Shown here: piece by piece, positions 9,409-17,554 of the stretch
How positions within the stretch are numbered: the stretch's first letter is position 1
How the letters are laid out: every line of letters begins with the position of its first letter
NCBI RefSeq assembly: GCF_019093865.1
Contig: NZ_JABJXD010000001.1
Location: 434,001 to 498,000, forward strand
Length of the DNA stretch: 64,000 nt
Direction: 5' to 3'
From: Lentibacillus saliphilus
GTDB lineage: Bacteria > Bacillota > Bacilli > Bacillales > Amphibacillaceae
Translations under genes and position numbers: made by a program
Notes under the pieces: model-generated
What the model was told of the DNA's origin: nothing
The model's input: only the letters and a program-made list of their open reading frames with translations
The model's database searches: none

Positions 9409-9831
9409 TTGTCAATAGAAATCGGCAGCAAAGTACAAGGTAAAGTAACTGGGATTACAAACTTCGGCGCTTTCGTAGAATTGCCTGATGGCCAAACAGG
9501 GCTCGTGCATATTAGTGAAGTTGCGGATAGTTTTGTAAAGGATGTCAATGATCATCTCACAGTTGGAGATCAAATTGAGGTCAAGATTTTAAGTGAAAAA
9601 GAAGGTAAGATTGCGCTTTCTATAAAGAAAACGGTTGATCGTCCTGAGCGGCCGCGCCCAGAGCGCCGTAGTAAACAAGGCGGTAATTATCGACCAAAAG
9701 GACAGTTCAAGCCAAAAGAGAGCTTTGAAGATAAAATGGCTAAGTTTTTAAAATCAAGCGAAGAGAACTTGTCATCACTAAAGCGCAATACAGAAGGTAA
9801 ACGTGGTGGACGAGGCGGTAGACGCGGCTAA
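9409..9831 (+). CDS. yabR: S1 RNA-binding domain protein (YabR / general stress protein 13 type)
   Basis: A 140-residue protein. Residues 1-75 form one S1 (OB-fold) domain with the hallmark GKVTGITNFGAFVELPDG and GLVHISEVA. The tail is basic and glycine/arginine-rich (ending GKRGGRGGRRG), typical of an RNA-binding extension. Related B. subtilis proteins are YabR and YugI; the N-terminus MSIEIGSKVQGKVTGITNFG favours YabR. It probably binds RNA or ribosomes. The TTG start is chosen by the strong GAGGAGG site 8-9 bases upstream. It is monocistronic. Confidence 0.85.
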   Translation: MSIEIGSKVQGKVTGITNFGAFVELPDGQTGLVHISEVADSFVKDVNDHLTVGDQIEVKILSEKEGKIALSIKKTVDRPERPRPERRSKQGGNYRPKGQFKPKESFEDKMAKFLKSSEENLSSLKRNTEGKRGGRGGRRG

Positions 9832-10005
9832 ACATGTCTTGCCATAAGCCTATTAACAAATGTCATACGCTCTCATGTTGCTTCATGGTGTTAGAGACGT
9901 GCTCTCTTATTATGATCAAAACATGAGCGTGGTGATGGTGCTGCATTAAGCGCCCATTTAGCATTTTTATATTTATTTTCTTTTAGCAGGGGCTTTATGC
10001 ACATC

Positions 10006-10052
10006 AAAAAGAGCATCCGCCAATAAAAATTGGTTAGGATGCTCTTTTTTTT
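10006..10052. terminator. Strong intrinsic terminator (bidirectional)
   Basis: AAAAAGAGCATCC (10006-10018) pairs with GGATGCTCTTTTTT, with an inner CCAAT/ATTGG stem and T runs on both strands. It lies in a 385-base gap (9832-10216) between convergent genes. I recognise no gene, riboswitch or small RNA in the rest of that gap. Confidence 0.8.
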
Positions 10053-10216
10053 GAAATTCACGGCGGAGGACGATGTGTTCACATCACATCAAAAGCATTT
10101 GTCCCGCGTCTTATGTGAATCAGCTCATCGCCGTTTCATTATACCATTAAGGACAAATAAAAGTCACGCTAATTTTTATGAGATTGATCGTAGAAACGCA
10201 TATAATGGTTTTTACA

Positions 10217-11047
10217 TCAATCTAAACGATCGCCATGAATATCAATGACGCTGAACTGACTTTGATTCATAAAACGAATGGGCAGATGAGTTGTGCCAAG
10301 TCCACTGTCGATATACATAAAACGATCATGCTCAAGCGGAAAGACACCTTTCGCTTGTTTTGGAAACAACCCTTGACCAGGTGCTACCATTGCACCAATT
10401 AACGGAAAACGAATTTGCCCACCATGTGTATGTCCACATAACATTAAATCAGCCTTTAGACAATCTGCTATCCGAAGTCCATCTGGCATATGTGCTAATA
10501 CAATCGTGTACATAGAATGCATACTAGGGGTATCAAGGTGACCAACATCATCCATGCTCTCTAGCTCATACCCCGCACCGACAACATTTATTGTGACACC
10601 ATCTTTCGTCAATTGAACATACTTACCGTCAAGAACCCTTACCCCCCGCTCTTTTAGCCCGTTTAAAAACGTTTCATATGCAAAATGCTCCCATTCATGA
10701 TTTCCCGTCACAAAATAAACGTGCTCATATGCGTTTGTTAACTGCCTTATCATTCGATAAATTGGATTTAATAATCGCGTTTTTCTATCGATCAAATCCC
10801 CCGTGAGGACGATAACATCTGGATGGCTTTTATGAATTGCCTCAAGCAATCGTTCATGATTATGGCCGAACATCCGGTTATGCAGATCACTGATTTGCAC
10901 GATTCGTATTGAAGAAGAATATGGCATCTTATTCGTTGTGAATTTTAGATGGTTTGTTTTAAAAAAGCATGTATCATGCACAACTTTCAATAGGCTACTG
11001 GCGATAGAAAGCGCAAACAGCCTCCCATATATGGTCCCTTTTTTCAT
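10217..11047 (-). CDS. Calcineurin-like metallophosphoesterase (membrane-anchored)
   Basis: A 276-residue protein with all metal-binding blocks of the metallophosphoesterase fold: ISDLHN, LTGDLIDR, GNHEWE and CGHTHGGQ, followed by SGLGTTHLPIR. The first 25 residues are basic then mildly hydrophobic and may act as an uncleaved anchor. It belongs with B. subtilis YkoQ/YkuE-like proteins, some of which are UDP-sugar or lipid-linked pyrophosphatases. The substrate cannot be read from sequence. A GAGGTGAG ribosome binding site precedes the ATG. Confidence 0.85.
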   Translation of the reverse strand: MKKGTIYGRLFALSIASSLLKVVHDTCFFKTNHLKFTTNKMPYSSSIRIVQISDLHNRMFGHNHERLLEAIHKSHPDVIVLTGDLIDRKTRLLNPIYRMIRQLTNAYEHVYFVTGNHEWEHFAYETFLNGLKERGVRVLDGKYVQLTKDGVTINVVGAGYELESMDDVGHLDTPSMHSMYTIVLAHMPDGLRIADCLKADLMLCGHTHGGQIRFPLIGAMVAPGQGLFPKQAKGVFPLEHDRFMYIDSGLGTTHLPIRFMNQSQFSVIDIHGDRLD

Positions 11048-11110
11048 ATACTCACCTCATTTGTTTCATTATACATGAATGTTCTCATATAATGTTTCTA
11101 ACTAAGGAAC

Positions 11111-11139
11111 TTGCAAACCGGACTTTCATATGGTAAATT
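11111..11139 (+). promoter_or_regulatory. Possible promoter of the PTS operon
   Basis: TTGCAA (11111-11116), a 17-base spacer and TAAATT (11134-11139) would start transcription just before the antiterminator target site. The -10 is weak. Confidence 0.35.
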
Positions 11140-11165
11140 GTGGTTAGACAATTAAATAAACGTCG

Positions 11166-11242
11166 TCATGTGACTGACGCGATCAGGCATGGTAAATCGA
11201 AAATTCATCTCGTATGTATTTTTGCATTTGCCATGTTTTTTT
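11166..11242 (+). promoter_or_regulatory. Ribonucleic antiterminator (RAT) site overlapping an intrinsic terminator
   Basis: GTGACTGACGCGATCAGGCA (11170-11189) contains a CTGA/TCAG hairpin and the ACTG...CAGGC spacing of BglG/LicT-family RAT sites. Its 3' part doubles as the left arm (CATGGTAAAT, 11188-11197) of a hairpin whose right arm is ATTTGCCATG (11226-11235), followed by seven T residues. Forming the RAT hairpin would therefore block the terminator. The gene for a BglG-family antiterminator is second in the operon, so autoregulated antitermination is the straightforward reading. Confidence 0.68.
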
Positions 11243-11346
11243 ATCTTTAATAACGGTATTAATATAGGACAAAATATACCCTCTCATTAAAAACGAAATT
11301 TGGATCATAATAACACAATTATACATGTCATAAAGGAGGCACCACC

Positions 11347-11847
11347 ATGTTTAAACATCTATTTTCCAAGCATAACAAAAAAGAGAGCACGAATATATAT
11401 GCACCAATGAATGGTCAAATTGTTCCACTAGAAAAGGTCCCCGATCCAGTTTTTAGTGAAAAAATGATGGGGGACGGCATTGCGATCATCCCTTCTGATG
11501 GGCAAGTGCGAGCACCTGTTAATGGTGAGGTAATTCAAATCCCGACCACGAAACATGCCATCGGAATAAAAACTGACGACGGGATTGAAATTTTAATCCA
11601 CATCGGCTTAGAAACCGTCGCATTGAATGGAGAAGGCTTTGACGTATTGGTTCATACAGGTGATCACGTTAAAACCGGCGATCTGCTTATCAACTTTGAC
11701 CTAGATTATATTCAAAAGCATGCAGCCGATGTCATAACACCAATCATTATTACGAACAGCAAAGACATCAACGCTGACATTACGCATGCAGATGAATCGA
11801 ATAGCCAGAATCAAGACACGATCATCATGTCTGTCAACTTCAAGTAA
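11347..11847 (+). CDS. crr: PTS glucose-family EIIA protein
   Basis: A 166-residue stand-alone EIIA of the glucose superfamily. IYAPMNGQIVPLEKVPDPVFS opens the domain. The phosphorylated histidine is expected in ILIHIGLETV (His85), with the second conserved histidine in DVLVHTGDHV. It takes phosphate from HPr and passes it to the EIIB domain of the EIICB protein encoded two genes downstream, which lacks its own EIIA. An AAAGGAGGC ribosome binding site precedes the ATG. It is first in a three-gene operon under RAT/terminator control. Confidence 0.93.
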   Translation: MFKHLFSKHNKKESTNIYAPMNGQIVPLEKVPDPVFSEKMMGDGIAIIPSDGQVRAPVNGEVIQIPTTKHAIGIKTDDGIEILIHIGLETVALNGEGFDVLVHTGDHVKTGDLLINFDLDYIQKHAADVITPIIITNSKDINADITHADESNSQNQDTIIMSVNFK

Positions 11848-11875
11848 ACTAACGTGTATCAATAAGGGTGTGCTT

Positions 11876-12697
11876 ATGTTGAGAATTCGAAAGATCTTAA
11901 ATAATAATGCTGTCATCGTTATGGACAACGATCAAGAGAAAATTGCACTCGGGCCTGGGGTTGGGTTTAATAAACAAAAACAGGATATTGTCGTCAGATC
12001 AACTGTAGAAAAGCTATTCGTTTTAAAAGAACACGAAAAGCTGCAACAGCTGTTAGAACGTATTCCTGAAAAGCATTTTATGCTTTCTGAGGATATTATC
12101 CGACATGCAGAGAAAGAATTGGGTACGAGAATCAACGAACATATTCTCATTATGCTCACTGACCACGTCTCTTTCGCCATTGAACGTTTAAAAGAAGGTA
12201 TTCATGTTAAAAACAAGCTGCTTCAAGAAATTAAAATATTATACAAGCAAGAATTCGCGATTGGCCAATGGGCAATCAAGCATATCGAAGAACAAACACA
12301 GATTAAAATGCCCATTGACGAAGCTGCATTCATTGCTCTTCACATCCATATGATGAAGCTTAAAGGAGGTGATCTCCGGCAAACCGTCAGACAAACGACG
12401 ATCGTTAGTGAAATGGTAGAGCGCATTGAAACGTGCTTAGGCATTTCTGTTCACGAGGATGACATTGCGTATGAGCGACTTATTATGCATCTGCATTTTG
12501 CGCTTACCCGTACAAAGCAGTTTCACAATCATGTCATGGATGAAGATATGCTACAGATGATTCAATCCAAATATCAAACATCGCATCAATGTGCGCGAAC
12601 GATGGCAAATGAGATTTTCGCAGCTTACGAGATTGATTTTCCAGAAGAAGAACTTGGCTATATTACGCTTCATATCGAACGCTTGAGACAAGGTTAA
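11876..12697 (+). CDS. BglG/LicT/GlcT-family transcriptional antiterminator
   Basis: A 273-residue protein: an N-terminal RNA-binding domain (residues 1-55, MLRIRKILNNNAVIVMD) followed by two PTS-regulation domains with conserved histidines (for example LTDHVSFAIERLKEG and HIHMMKLK in PRD1, LIMHLHFALTR and ITLHIERL in PRD2). Phosphorylation of the PRDs by PTS proteins normally controls dimerisation and RAT binding. The start at 11876 matches the family N-terminus and has AAGGGTG upstream. It lies between EIIA and EIICB and probably controls this operon through the site at 11166-11242. Sugar specificity is inferred from the transporter. Confidence 0.92.
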   Translation: MLRIRKILNNNAVIVMDNDQEKIALGPGVGFNKQKQDIVVRSTVEKLFVLKEHEKLQQLLERIPEKHFMLSEDIIRHAEKELGTRINEHILIMLTDHVSFAIERLKEGIHVKNKLLQEIKILYKQEFAIGQWAIKHIEEQTQIKMPIDEAAFIALHIHMMKLKGGDLRQTVRQTTIVSEMVERIETCLGISVHEDDIAYERLIMHLHFALTRTKQFHNHVMDEDMLQMIQSKYQTSHQCARTMANEIFAAYEIDFPEEELGYITLHIERLRQG

Positions 12698-12792
12698 CCG
12701 ATTCATGATAATTGCCCTTATATCACATTGAAACCGCATACACCATCGGTTATCCATTACATTTGTTCATAAAAAAGGAGGAGATCAAATTG

Positions 12793-14247
12793 ATGAAATC
12801 GTTACAAAAGCTCGGCCGCGCCTTGATGCTACCTGTTGCTGTTCTACCTGCGGCTGCCATTCTCGCAGGACTTGGTAACTGGATACTTGGCTTTTCCGAG
12901 GGAAATGTTGTCGGCTCATTCTTATTAAATGCAGGAACATCAATACTCGGAGCGCTCGGTTTGTTATTCGCTGTCGGTGTTGCAATTGGCCTTTCTCGAG
13001 ACAAGCACGGTGCGGCTGCGCTTAGTGGACTTGTCGGTTATCTCGTCGTAACGAATTTAATTTCTATCGATACAGTAGCCGCATTAAAAGGCATTGATCC
13101 TGAAAGTGTGAATGCTGCCTTTAGTAAAAGCGAAAACGTCTTTATCGGAATTATTACCGGTGTTGTTTCCGCAATGATGTACAATCGATTCAGTACAGTA
13201 AAACTCCCTGACGCACTCGCCTTCTTTAGCGGCAAACGACTCGCGCCAATTATGTCTGGAGCTGCAATGGTTGTTGGTGCAGGTGTCTTATTTTTCGTCT
13301 GGCCAATCATTTATTCTGGACTCGTTTCATTTGGTACATTCATTAGTGATTTAGGCGCAGCTGGCGCCGGTCTATACGGCTTTTTCAACAGACTATTAAT
13401 TCCGACTGGCTTACACCATGCACTGAATTCCGTATTTTGGTTTGATACAATTGGAATTAATGATATTGGTAACTTCCTTGCCGGAGAAGGTACAAAAGGA
13501 ATCACTGGACGCTATCAGGCTGGATTTTTCCCAATTATGATGTTCGGCTTGCCTGCCGCTGCACTCGCTATGTACCACACTGCTCAAACGAAGCGTAAGA
13601 AGCAAGCCGCATCGCTTATGTTGGCCGCTGCCTTTGCTTCATTCTTCACTGGGGTTACCGAACCACTTGAATTCTCATTTATGTTCCTTGCCCCAGCACT
13701 TTATGTTGTTCACGCACTCTTAACTGGGTTGTCAGTGTTTATCGCTGCTACATTCCAATGGACATCAGGCTTTGGCTTTAGCGCTGGCTTTGTTGACTAT
13801 ACACTCAGCTTTACAAATCCTATCGCAAATGCGCCATATATGCTCCTCCTACAAGGGCTCGTATTTGCCGTTATATATTATGTCCTATTCCGCTTCCTCA
13901 TCGTCAAATTCAACCTAAAAACACCAGGGCGTGACGATGATATCGATGATGATGAGACACAAGATTCAAAATCTGACGCTCAGCAACAAAACGGTCAAAA
14001 TAATTTCTCCACAATGGCTGCTGAAATTTATGCTGGCCTTGGTGGTGATGATAACGTCGTATCTGTTGACAACTGCGTATCACGCCTCCGTCTTGAGGTA
14101 AAGGATATGGATGCTGTCGATGAACAACGGATAAAAGCAACCGGCGTCCCAGGCGTCCATATTGTCGGTAAAACAAGTATCCAAGTTATTGTTGGCACAC
14201 AAGTCCAATTCGTTGCCGATGAAATTATGAAAATCCGCAAAGAATAG
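12793..14247 (+). CDS. nagP: PTS N-acetylglucosamine-type EIICB transporter
   Basis: A 484-residue protein: EIIC membrane domain to about residue 380 (start MKSLQKLGRALMLPVAVLPA), linker FNLKTPGRDDD as in NagE-type proteins, and an EIIB domain whose phosphocysteine is expected at Cys428 in DNCVSRLRL. PTGLHHALNSVFWF and TGVTEPLEF are typical of the GlcNAc/glucose branch; the linker and the block around the substrate site favour GlcNAc over glucose. The IIA domain is absent and is supplied by the first gene. The ATG at 12793 has AAGGAGGAG upstream; a TTG one codon earlier is possible. A terminator follows. Confidence 0.85.
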   Translation: MKSLQKLGRALMLPVAVLPAAAILAGLGNWILGFSEGNVVGSFLLNAGTSILGALGLLFAVGVAIGLSRDKHGAAALSGLVGYLVVTNLISIDTVAALKGIDPESVNAAFSKSENVFIGIITGVVSAMMYNRFSTVKLPDALAFFSGKRLAPIMSGAAMVVGAGVLFFVWPIIYSGLVSFGTFISDLGAAGAGLYGFFNRLLIPTGLHHALNSVFWFDTIGINDIGNFLAGEGTKGITGRYQAGFFPIMMFGLPAAALAMYHTAQTKRKKQAASLMLAAAFASFFTGVTEPLEFSFMFLAPALYVVHALLTGLSVFIAATFQWTSGFGFSAGFVDYTLSFTNPIANAPYMLLLQGLVFAVIYYVLFRFLIVKFNLKTPGRDDDIDDDETQDSKSDAQQQNGQNNFSTMAAEIYAGLGGDDNVVSVDNCVSRLRLEVKDMDAVDEQRIKATGVPGVHIVGKTSIQVIVGTQVQFVADEIMKIRKE

Positions 14248-14268
14248 GATTAACAGATGGCTTCATAA

Positions 14269-14308
14269 AAACAAGCAGCTTCTCCCAAATTGGGTGAGCT
14301 GCTTGTTT
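14269..14308. terminator. Terminator between the PTS operon and the DUF4317 gene
   Basis: AAACAAGCAGCT pairs with AGCTGCTTGTTT, with an inner TCTCCCA/TGGGTGA stem. It serves both convergent genes. Confidence 0.8.
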
Positions 14309-14342
14309 GTCTGTGTTCTACGATTTATGCCAGTTTTAAGCG

Positions 14343-15542
14343 TTATACATCATCGTTCTTCGCCTTTTCAAATAGAGCCTCTGGAATCATCTCAAACCCT
14401 TCAATGACCGTGTTTTCTTCCACTTCGATCATCAAGCATAGCTTTCCATTTAAATGAACCTGACGGACGTATCTTAAGTCTTGCGGACTCACCTTAATAT
14501 CGGCTACCTTCGTCTGTATTTTAATCGACTTGGACGTATATTTCGGTACGATATTTTCTGCTTTTAACTCATAATTTTCATCATCAATCACTGTCTTAAA
14601 AGCCTTTTCAACCTTTTCTGTGTCAACATCTTCTATGCCACTATGTTTTAAGACCTGTTCGACATCCCTGTAATCGAGCTTAGATACATCATCTGTTTCA
14701 TCCTCTTCATGCTCTTCTATCACTCGATGAATCTCATCGTACACGTTCGATAGTGTTGCCGTATTCATTTGATCGCCGGCAACATTCTTCACAATTTCCT
14801 CAAATACAAACTTGTCCTCTTCAGCCGTCATAATATCTGATGCATTTAAGACATCCTCTATAAAATGATAATTCAGTTCATTCGCTTTGCCTGCCGAATA
14901 AAGAACATGATTGACATCTGCTGCATGGTCCCTTATTGTCGGAAACAGAAATCCTGATATCGGTGCTTTCAAATTAATAACAGGATCAACGACAAAATTA
15001 TACTTGAATTCTTTTTCAATATAGTCAAATAATAATTCTTTTTTCGGATCCTGCGTTCGATTCATACTACATAATATAAACGGATGTGAATAAACAGCAT
15101 CTCGCTCGCTTTGTTCTGTTTCTTCATTGCGACGCTTCATCGGCTTCATGTACTCACCTCGGATAAAGGTCACAACAATATCCATTTCATACTGCTTTTC
15201 ATGCAGCATTTTTTCAACAAGACGCAGCATATGTCCTGTCCATTCTTCTGTATCATCACTTAGGAGCCCTTGATGCAAGATTAATTGACTGCTATTTTCG
15301 ACATCACGTTGAAACTTTAAATCAAATAACTTTTGATCCAACTGACCCGTCAACACTTTTTTAAAATTGCTCATAAACAGCTCTTTCTGTTCATCCTCCA
15401 GCAATTCGAAGGACGAGGTTTGCTGATGGTATATCTCACTGGATTCCTTCATGATGTATACGTTAAATATGTCATTCACTTTTAAGAGATCGTTATTCAC
15501 TTTGAATTGCTTACGAATATTGGCAATATCCTTCTTGTTCAA
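14343..15542 (-). CDS. DUF4317 family protein
   Basis: A 399-residue cytoplasmic protein starting MNKKDIANIRKQFKVNNDLLKVNDIF, the hallmark of DUF4317, a family of unknown function found in Firmicutes. It is acidic overall (for example EEHEEDETDD near the middle) with mixed helices and strands, and has no signal or membrane segment. It stands alone, convergent with the PTS operon. No catalytic motif is evident and I assign no function. Confidence 0.8.
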   Translation of the reverse strand: MNKKDIANIRKQFKVNNDLLKVNDIFNVYIMKESSEIYHQQTSSFELLEDEQKELFMSNFKKVLTGQLDQKLFDLKFQRDVENSSQLILHQGLLSDDTEEWTGHMLRLVEKMLHEKQYEMDIVVTFIRGEYMKPMKRRNEETEQSERDAVYSHPFILCSMNRTQDPKKELLFDYIEKEFKYNFVVDPVINLKAPISGFLFPTIRDHAADVNHVLYSAGKANELNYHFIEDVLNASDIMTAEEDKFVFEEIVKNVAGDQMNTATLSNVYDEIHRVIEEHEEDETDDVSKLDYRDVEQVLKHSGIEDVDTEKVEKAFKTVIDDENYELKAENIVPKYTSKSIKIQTKVADIKVSPQDLRYVRQVHLNGKLCLMIEVEENTVIEGFEMIPEALFEKAKNDDV

Positions 15543-15605
15543 CGCTCATTCCACCTCTAATTCTTAAATAGATGCTTTTGTGCACATTCTTTTATTCTAT
15601 CATAA

Positions 15606-15722
15606 TTAGAGAGGTGAATGGTTTAGGCTTCGAAAGTTCTTTAGGCCATCACCAATAAAATAGCCCAATGCTGCTAAGCCTCCTGCTAATCAAGCACCTA
15701 TCAAAAAAATCATATTCCAATC
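15606..15722 (-). pseudogene. Remnant of a small membrane protein gene
   Basis: Reading the minus strand from 15722 gives a hydrophobic, glycine-rich frame (DWNMIFLIGA, stop, LAGGLAALGYFIGDGLKNF). It has one in-frame TGA at 15690-15692 and no proper start, since the place for an initiation codon reads TTA. The pattern looks like a roughly 35-residue one-helix protein of a type seen in Bacilli, inactivated by a nonsense change. A GGAGGGG motif still lies upstream, inside the end of the preceding gene. Confidence 0.5.
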
Positions 15723-16126
15723 TAAATCCCCTCCGTATTCATTAATACAATTCTCCAACCATCAGGATCTTCTATTGTCTTTCCCTTTTCCTTCCAGTAA
15801 CCATTTTCTGGTTCTACTTCTCCATACCCCATTCGTCTTAATCGATCCGCAATTTTGTCTACTTTATTTCCGTCTGGCATATAAAATACTAAAAGGTTGT
15901 CAGTTGTAGGCGCTGGACAAGGACTTCCTTCTATGTGTTGGGTAAATTCAAGATGGTACTGAACATCAGGTATGCCTAGAATAACACCATCATATCCATC
16001 ATGTCCTGAAAATTCCGCTAACCTTTTTAATCCAAAACCTTGTTCATAAAATTTAACGACCTCATTTAATTGATCGGTTGGCCGTGCAACTCTAACTTGT
16101 ACCGCTGAAAAGTCTGGAAATTTCAT
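15722..16126 (-). CDS. yycE: VOC (glyoxalase/bleomycin-resistance fold) family protein, YycE-like
   Basis: A 134-residue protein of the vicinal oxygen chelate fold, with two beta-alpha-beta-beta-beta units. VRVARPTDQLNEVVKFYEQGFGLKRL opens the first, YHLEFTQHIEGSPCPAPTTDNLLVFY closes it, and IEDPDGWRIVLMN ends the second. The wording is very close to what I recall of B. subtilis YycE. Function is unknown; relatives include glyoxalases and drug-binding proteins. The ATG at 16126 fits the family start and has AAAGGAC upstream; an ATG seven codons earlier has no ribosome binding site. Confidence 0.8.
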   Translation of the reverse strand: MKFPDFSAVQVRVARPTDQLNEVVKFYEQGFGLKRLAEFSGHDGYDGVILGIPDVQYHLEFTQHIEGSPCPAPTTDNLLVFYMPDGNKVDKIADRLRRMGYGEVEPENGYWKEKGKTIEDPDGWRIVLMNTEGI

Positions 16127-16315
16127 GAGTCCTTTACGCCCTCTCATTATTATTTTTTATCGACTTTAATGTCAGTGTGGGACTTCGTATTAGTTCATAG
16201 TTGAATATGGTACCATTATAATTTTCATAATATATGAACATATATGTTTCATCAATACTTTGCGTTTTTTCTTAAATAAAGGCTCTGTTAAAGTTAGTTG
16301 TTGATAATTTAATTT

Positions 16316-16447
16316 CGACATCAAAGACTTAAAGGATGGATACAACAATTTAACGGAGTTGCAACCAAATACTTAATCAATGACCTTGCTTGGTTTCAAG
16401 TATTAAAAACTATTCAACATCAAAAAAACGAAGTCACAAATGAATGA
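16316..16447 (+). pseudogene. IS1595-family transposase, C-terminal fragment
   Basis: The frame reads HQRLKGWIQQFNGVATKYL, then a few residues, then LAWFQVLKTIQ, and a stop at 16445. This is the typical end of ISXO2/IS1595 transposases, where a basic RLK-W-F-GV-TKYL-NYL-WF motif closes the DDE domain. About 85 percent of the expected protein is absent upstream, where the left terminal repeat follows almost directly. It cannot be active. Confidence 0.65.
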
Positions 16448-16570
16448 GCTGATTACAAAAGGAAATTTATACCAAATACAGCAACCTATGATACACTTAG
16501 GTTATCAAGATTCGCCACATAGAGGTGAATTTAACAAAGTAACAATTTTATGGTATAGAGGGGTGTAAAC

Positions 16571-17143
16571 TTGTATAAAAAATGTGCTTTGGCTCTATTC
16601 ATTTTCTTCTTTTTGAGTGCTTGTACATCTAATGAAACGAAATTGGATACTGAAAACTTAAAAGTGGAACAAGAAGATATAAATACAATTTATGTACAAG
16701 TAGAAAAGGAAATTGCGGAAAAAGCAATACCTTTTGAAATGGAATATCCTTCATATTTTCCATTTGATAACGAAGAAACAAAAGTGGTTATAACTGGTTG
16801 GGAAAAAAGTAAGGAAAGAATTTCAGTATCAATCAGCTATCCCTCAGTAGAGGAAGATGCTAAATGGCAAGAAGGTTCTATCACTCAGCCAGCAATTCCA
16901 AATGTGAATTATACAGTGGCAAATTTCGATAGATATTATAGCAGGTATTCTGATATGAATGATTACAAGGAAATTCAAATAACGGACGATATTTTAGGTT
17001 TAATTAAATATATCGAGGAAATGAACGGCGCAAAATTACATTGGTTCAATGAAGAAAAGGAATATAATTTAGAACTATTGTATTTTAGTGAGGATAAAGA
17101 GAAATTAAAAACAGAATTAGTTAAAATAGCTAATTCAATATAA
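16571..17143 (+). CDS. Hypothetical lipoprotein (transposon passenger)
   Basis: A 190-residue protein with a lipoprotein signal: YKKCALALFIFFF, then lipobox LSAC (Cys near residue 18), then a charged, glutamate-rich mature part. I do not recognise the family. The start is a TTG with GAGGGGTGT just upstream. Base composition is clearly lower in GC than the neighbours. It lies between the two ends of a decayed IS1595-like element with its own terminator, so it probably arrived with that element. It would be anchored on the outer face of the membrane. Function unknown. Confidence 0.75.
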   Translation: MYKKCALALFIFFFLSACTSNETKLDTENLKVEQEDINTIYVQVEKEIAEKAIPFEMEYPSYFPFDNEETKVVITGWEKSKERISVSISYPSVEEDAKWQEGSITQPAIPNVNYTVANFDRYYSRYSDMNDYKEIQITDDILGLIKYIEEMNGAKLHWFNEEKEYNLELLYFSEDKEKLKTELVKIANSI

Positions 17144-17148
17144 TTAAC

Positions 17149-17175
17149 AGGCTTCCTAAAAATGGAAGCCTATTT
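17149..17175 (+). terminator. Terminator of the lipoprotein gene
   Basis: AGGCTTCC and GGAAGCCT flank a 7-base loop, followed by ATTTTAT. Confidence 0.7.
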
Positions 17176-17292
17176 TATAAGCAATTTACCTACATTAAAC
17201 TTTAACAGTGCCAAAACAAACAAGACCACCTCATTAAATAACAGGGGGGATCTTGTTGCATTACATTCCATTTTCCCGTAAAGCCACACTTT

Positions 17293-17475
17293 CTACTCAT
17301 CCCATCTCTTAGGGCTCCACAGTGTGCCGTCAAGCTCGCCTTCCATTTGCCAGATGCGTTTGTCTTGTTCTTTTATAATATCGCGAGCTGCCTTGATTAA
17401 CGCTAGGTGACGAAAATCTTTTTGTTCGATAAACAAACGATCGAGCTCGCCAAGTATCCATTCATTCTTTTCCAT
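17293..17475 (-). CDS. Small conserved-looking hypothetical protein
   Basis: A 60-residue hydrophilic, mostly helical protein (MEKNEWILGELDRLFIEQ, then KAARDIIKEQDKRIWQMEGELDG). The C-terminal half suits a short coiled coil. AAGGCAGG lies upstream of the ATG, about 8 bases away. No membrane segment or known motif is present. It lies upstream of nothing obvious and is read in the same direction as the flanking oxidoreductase. I do not recognise a function; it may be a small regulatory or structural protein. Confidence 0.62.
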   Translation of the reverse strand: MEKNEWILGELDRLFIEQKDFRHLALIKAARDIIKEQDKRIWQMEGELDGTLWSPKRWDE

Positions 17476-17554
17476 TTATTAACGCCTGCCTTTTTTATAA
17501 TACCTAAAACTGCTTTCTAACATCTCTTAATAAGACGGAAAGTTAAACATTCAC

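Larger units (their letters stand above)
16281..17214. mobile_element. Decayed IS1595-like element with a lipoprotein passenger gene
   Basis: The left end GGCTCTGTTAAAGTT (16281-16295) and the right end AACTTTAACAGTGCC (17200-17214) are inverted repeats differing at one position, and weaker similarity continues to about 35 bases. Inside are the last 40 or so codons of an IS1595/ISXO2-type transposase and a complete lipoprotein gene. The transposase N-terminal and catalytic parts are missing. Some IS1595 groups are known to carry passenger genes. I see no clear 8-base target duplication. The segment is more AT-rich than its surroundings. Confidence 0.62.

Noticed and set aside
9891-10082. 63-residue frame in the gap after the S1-domain gene
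   Set aside because: It reads through a strong bidirectional terminator and shows no protein-like features.
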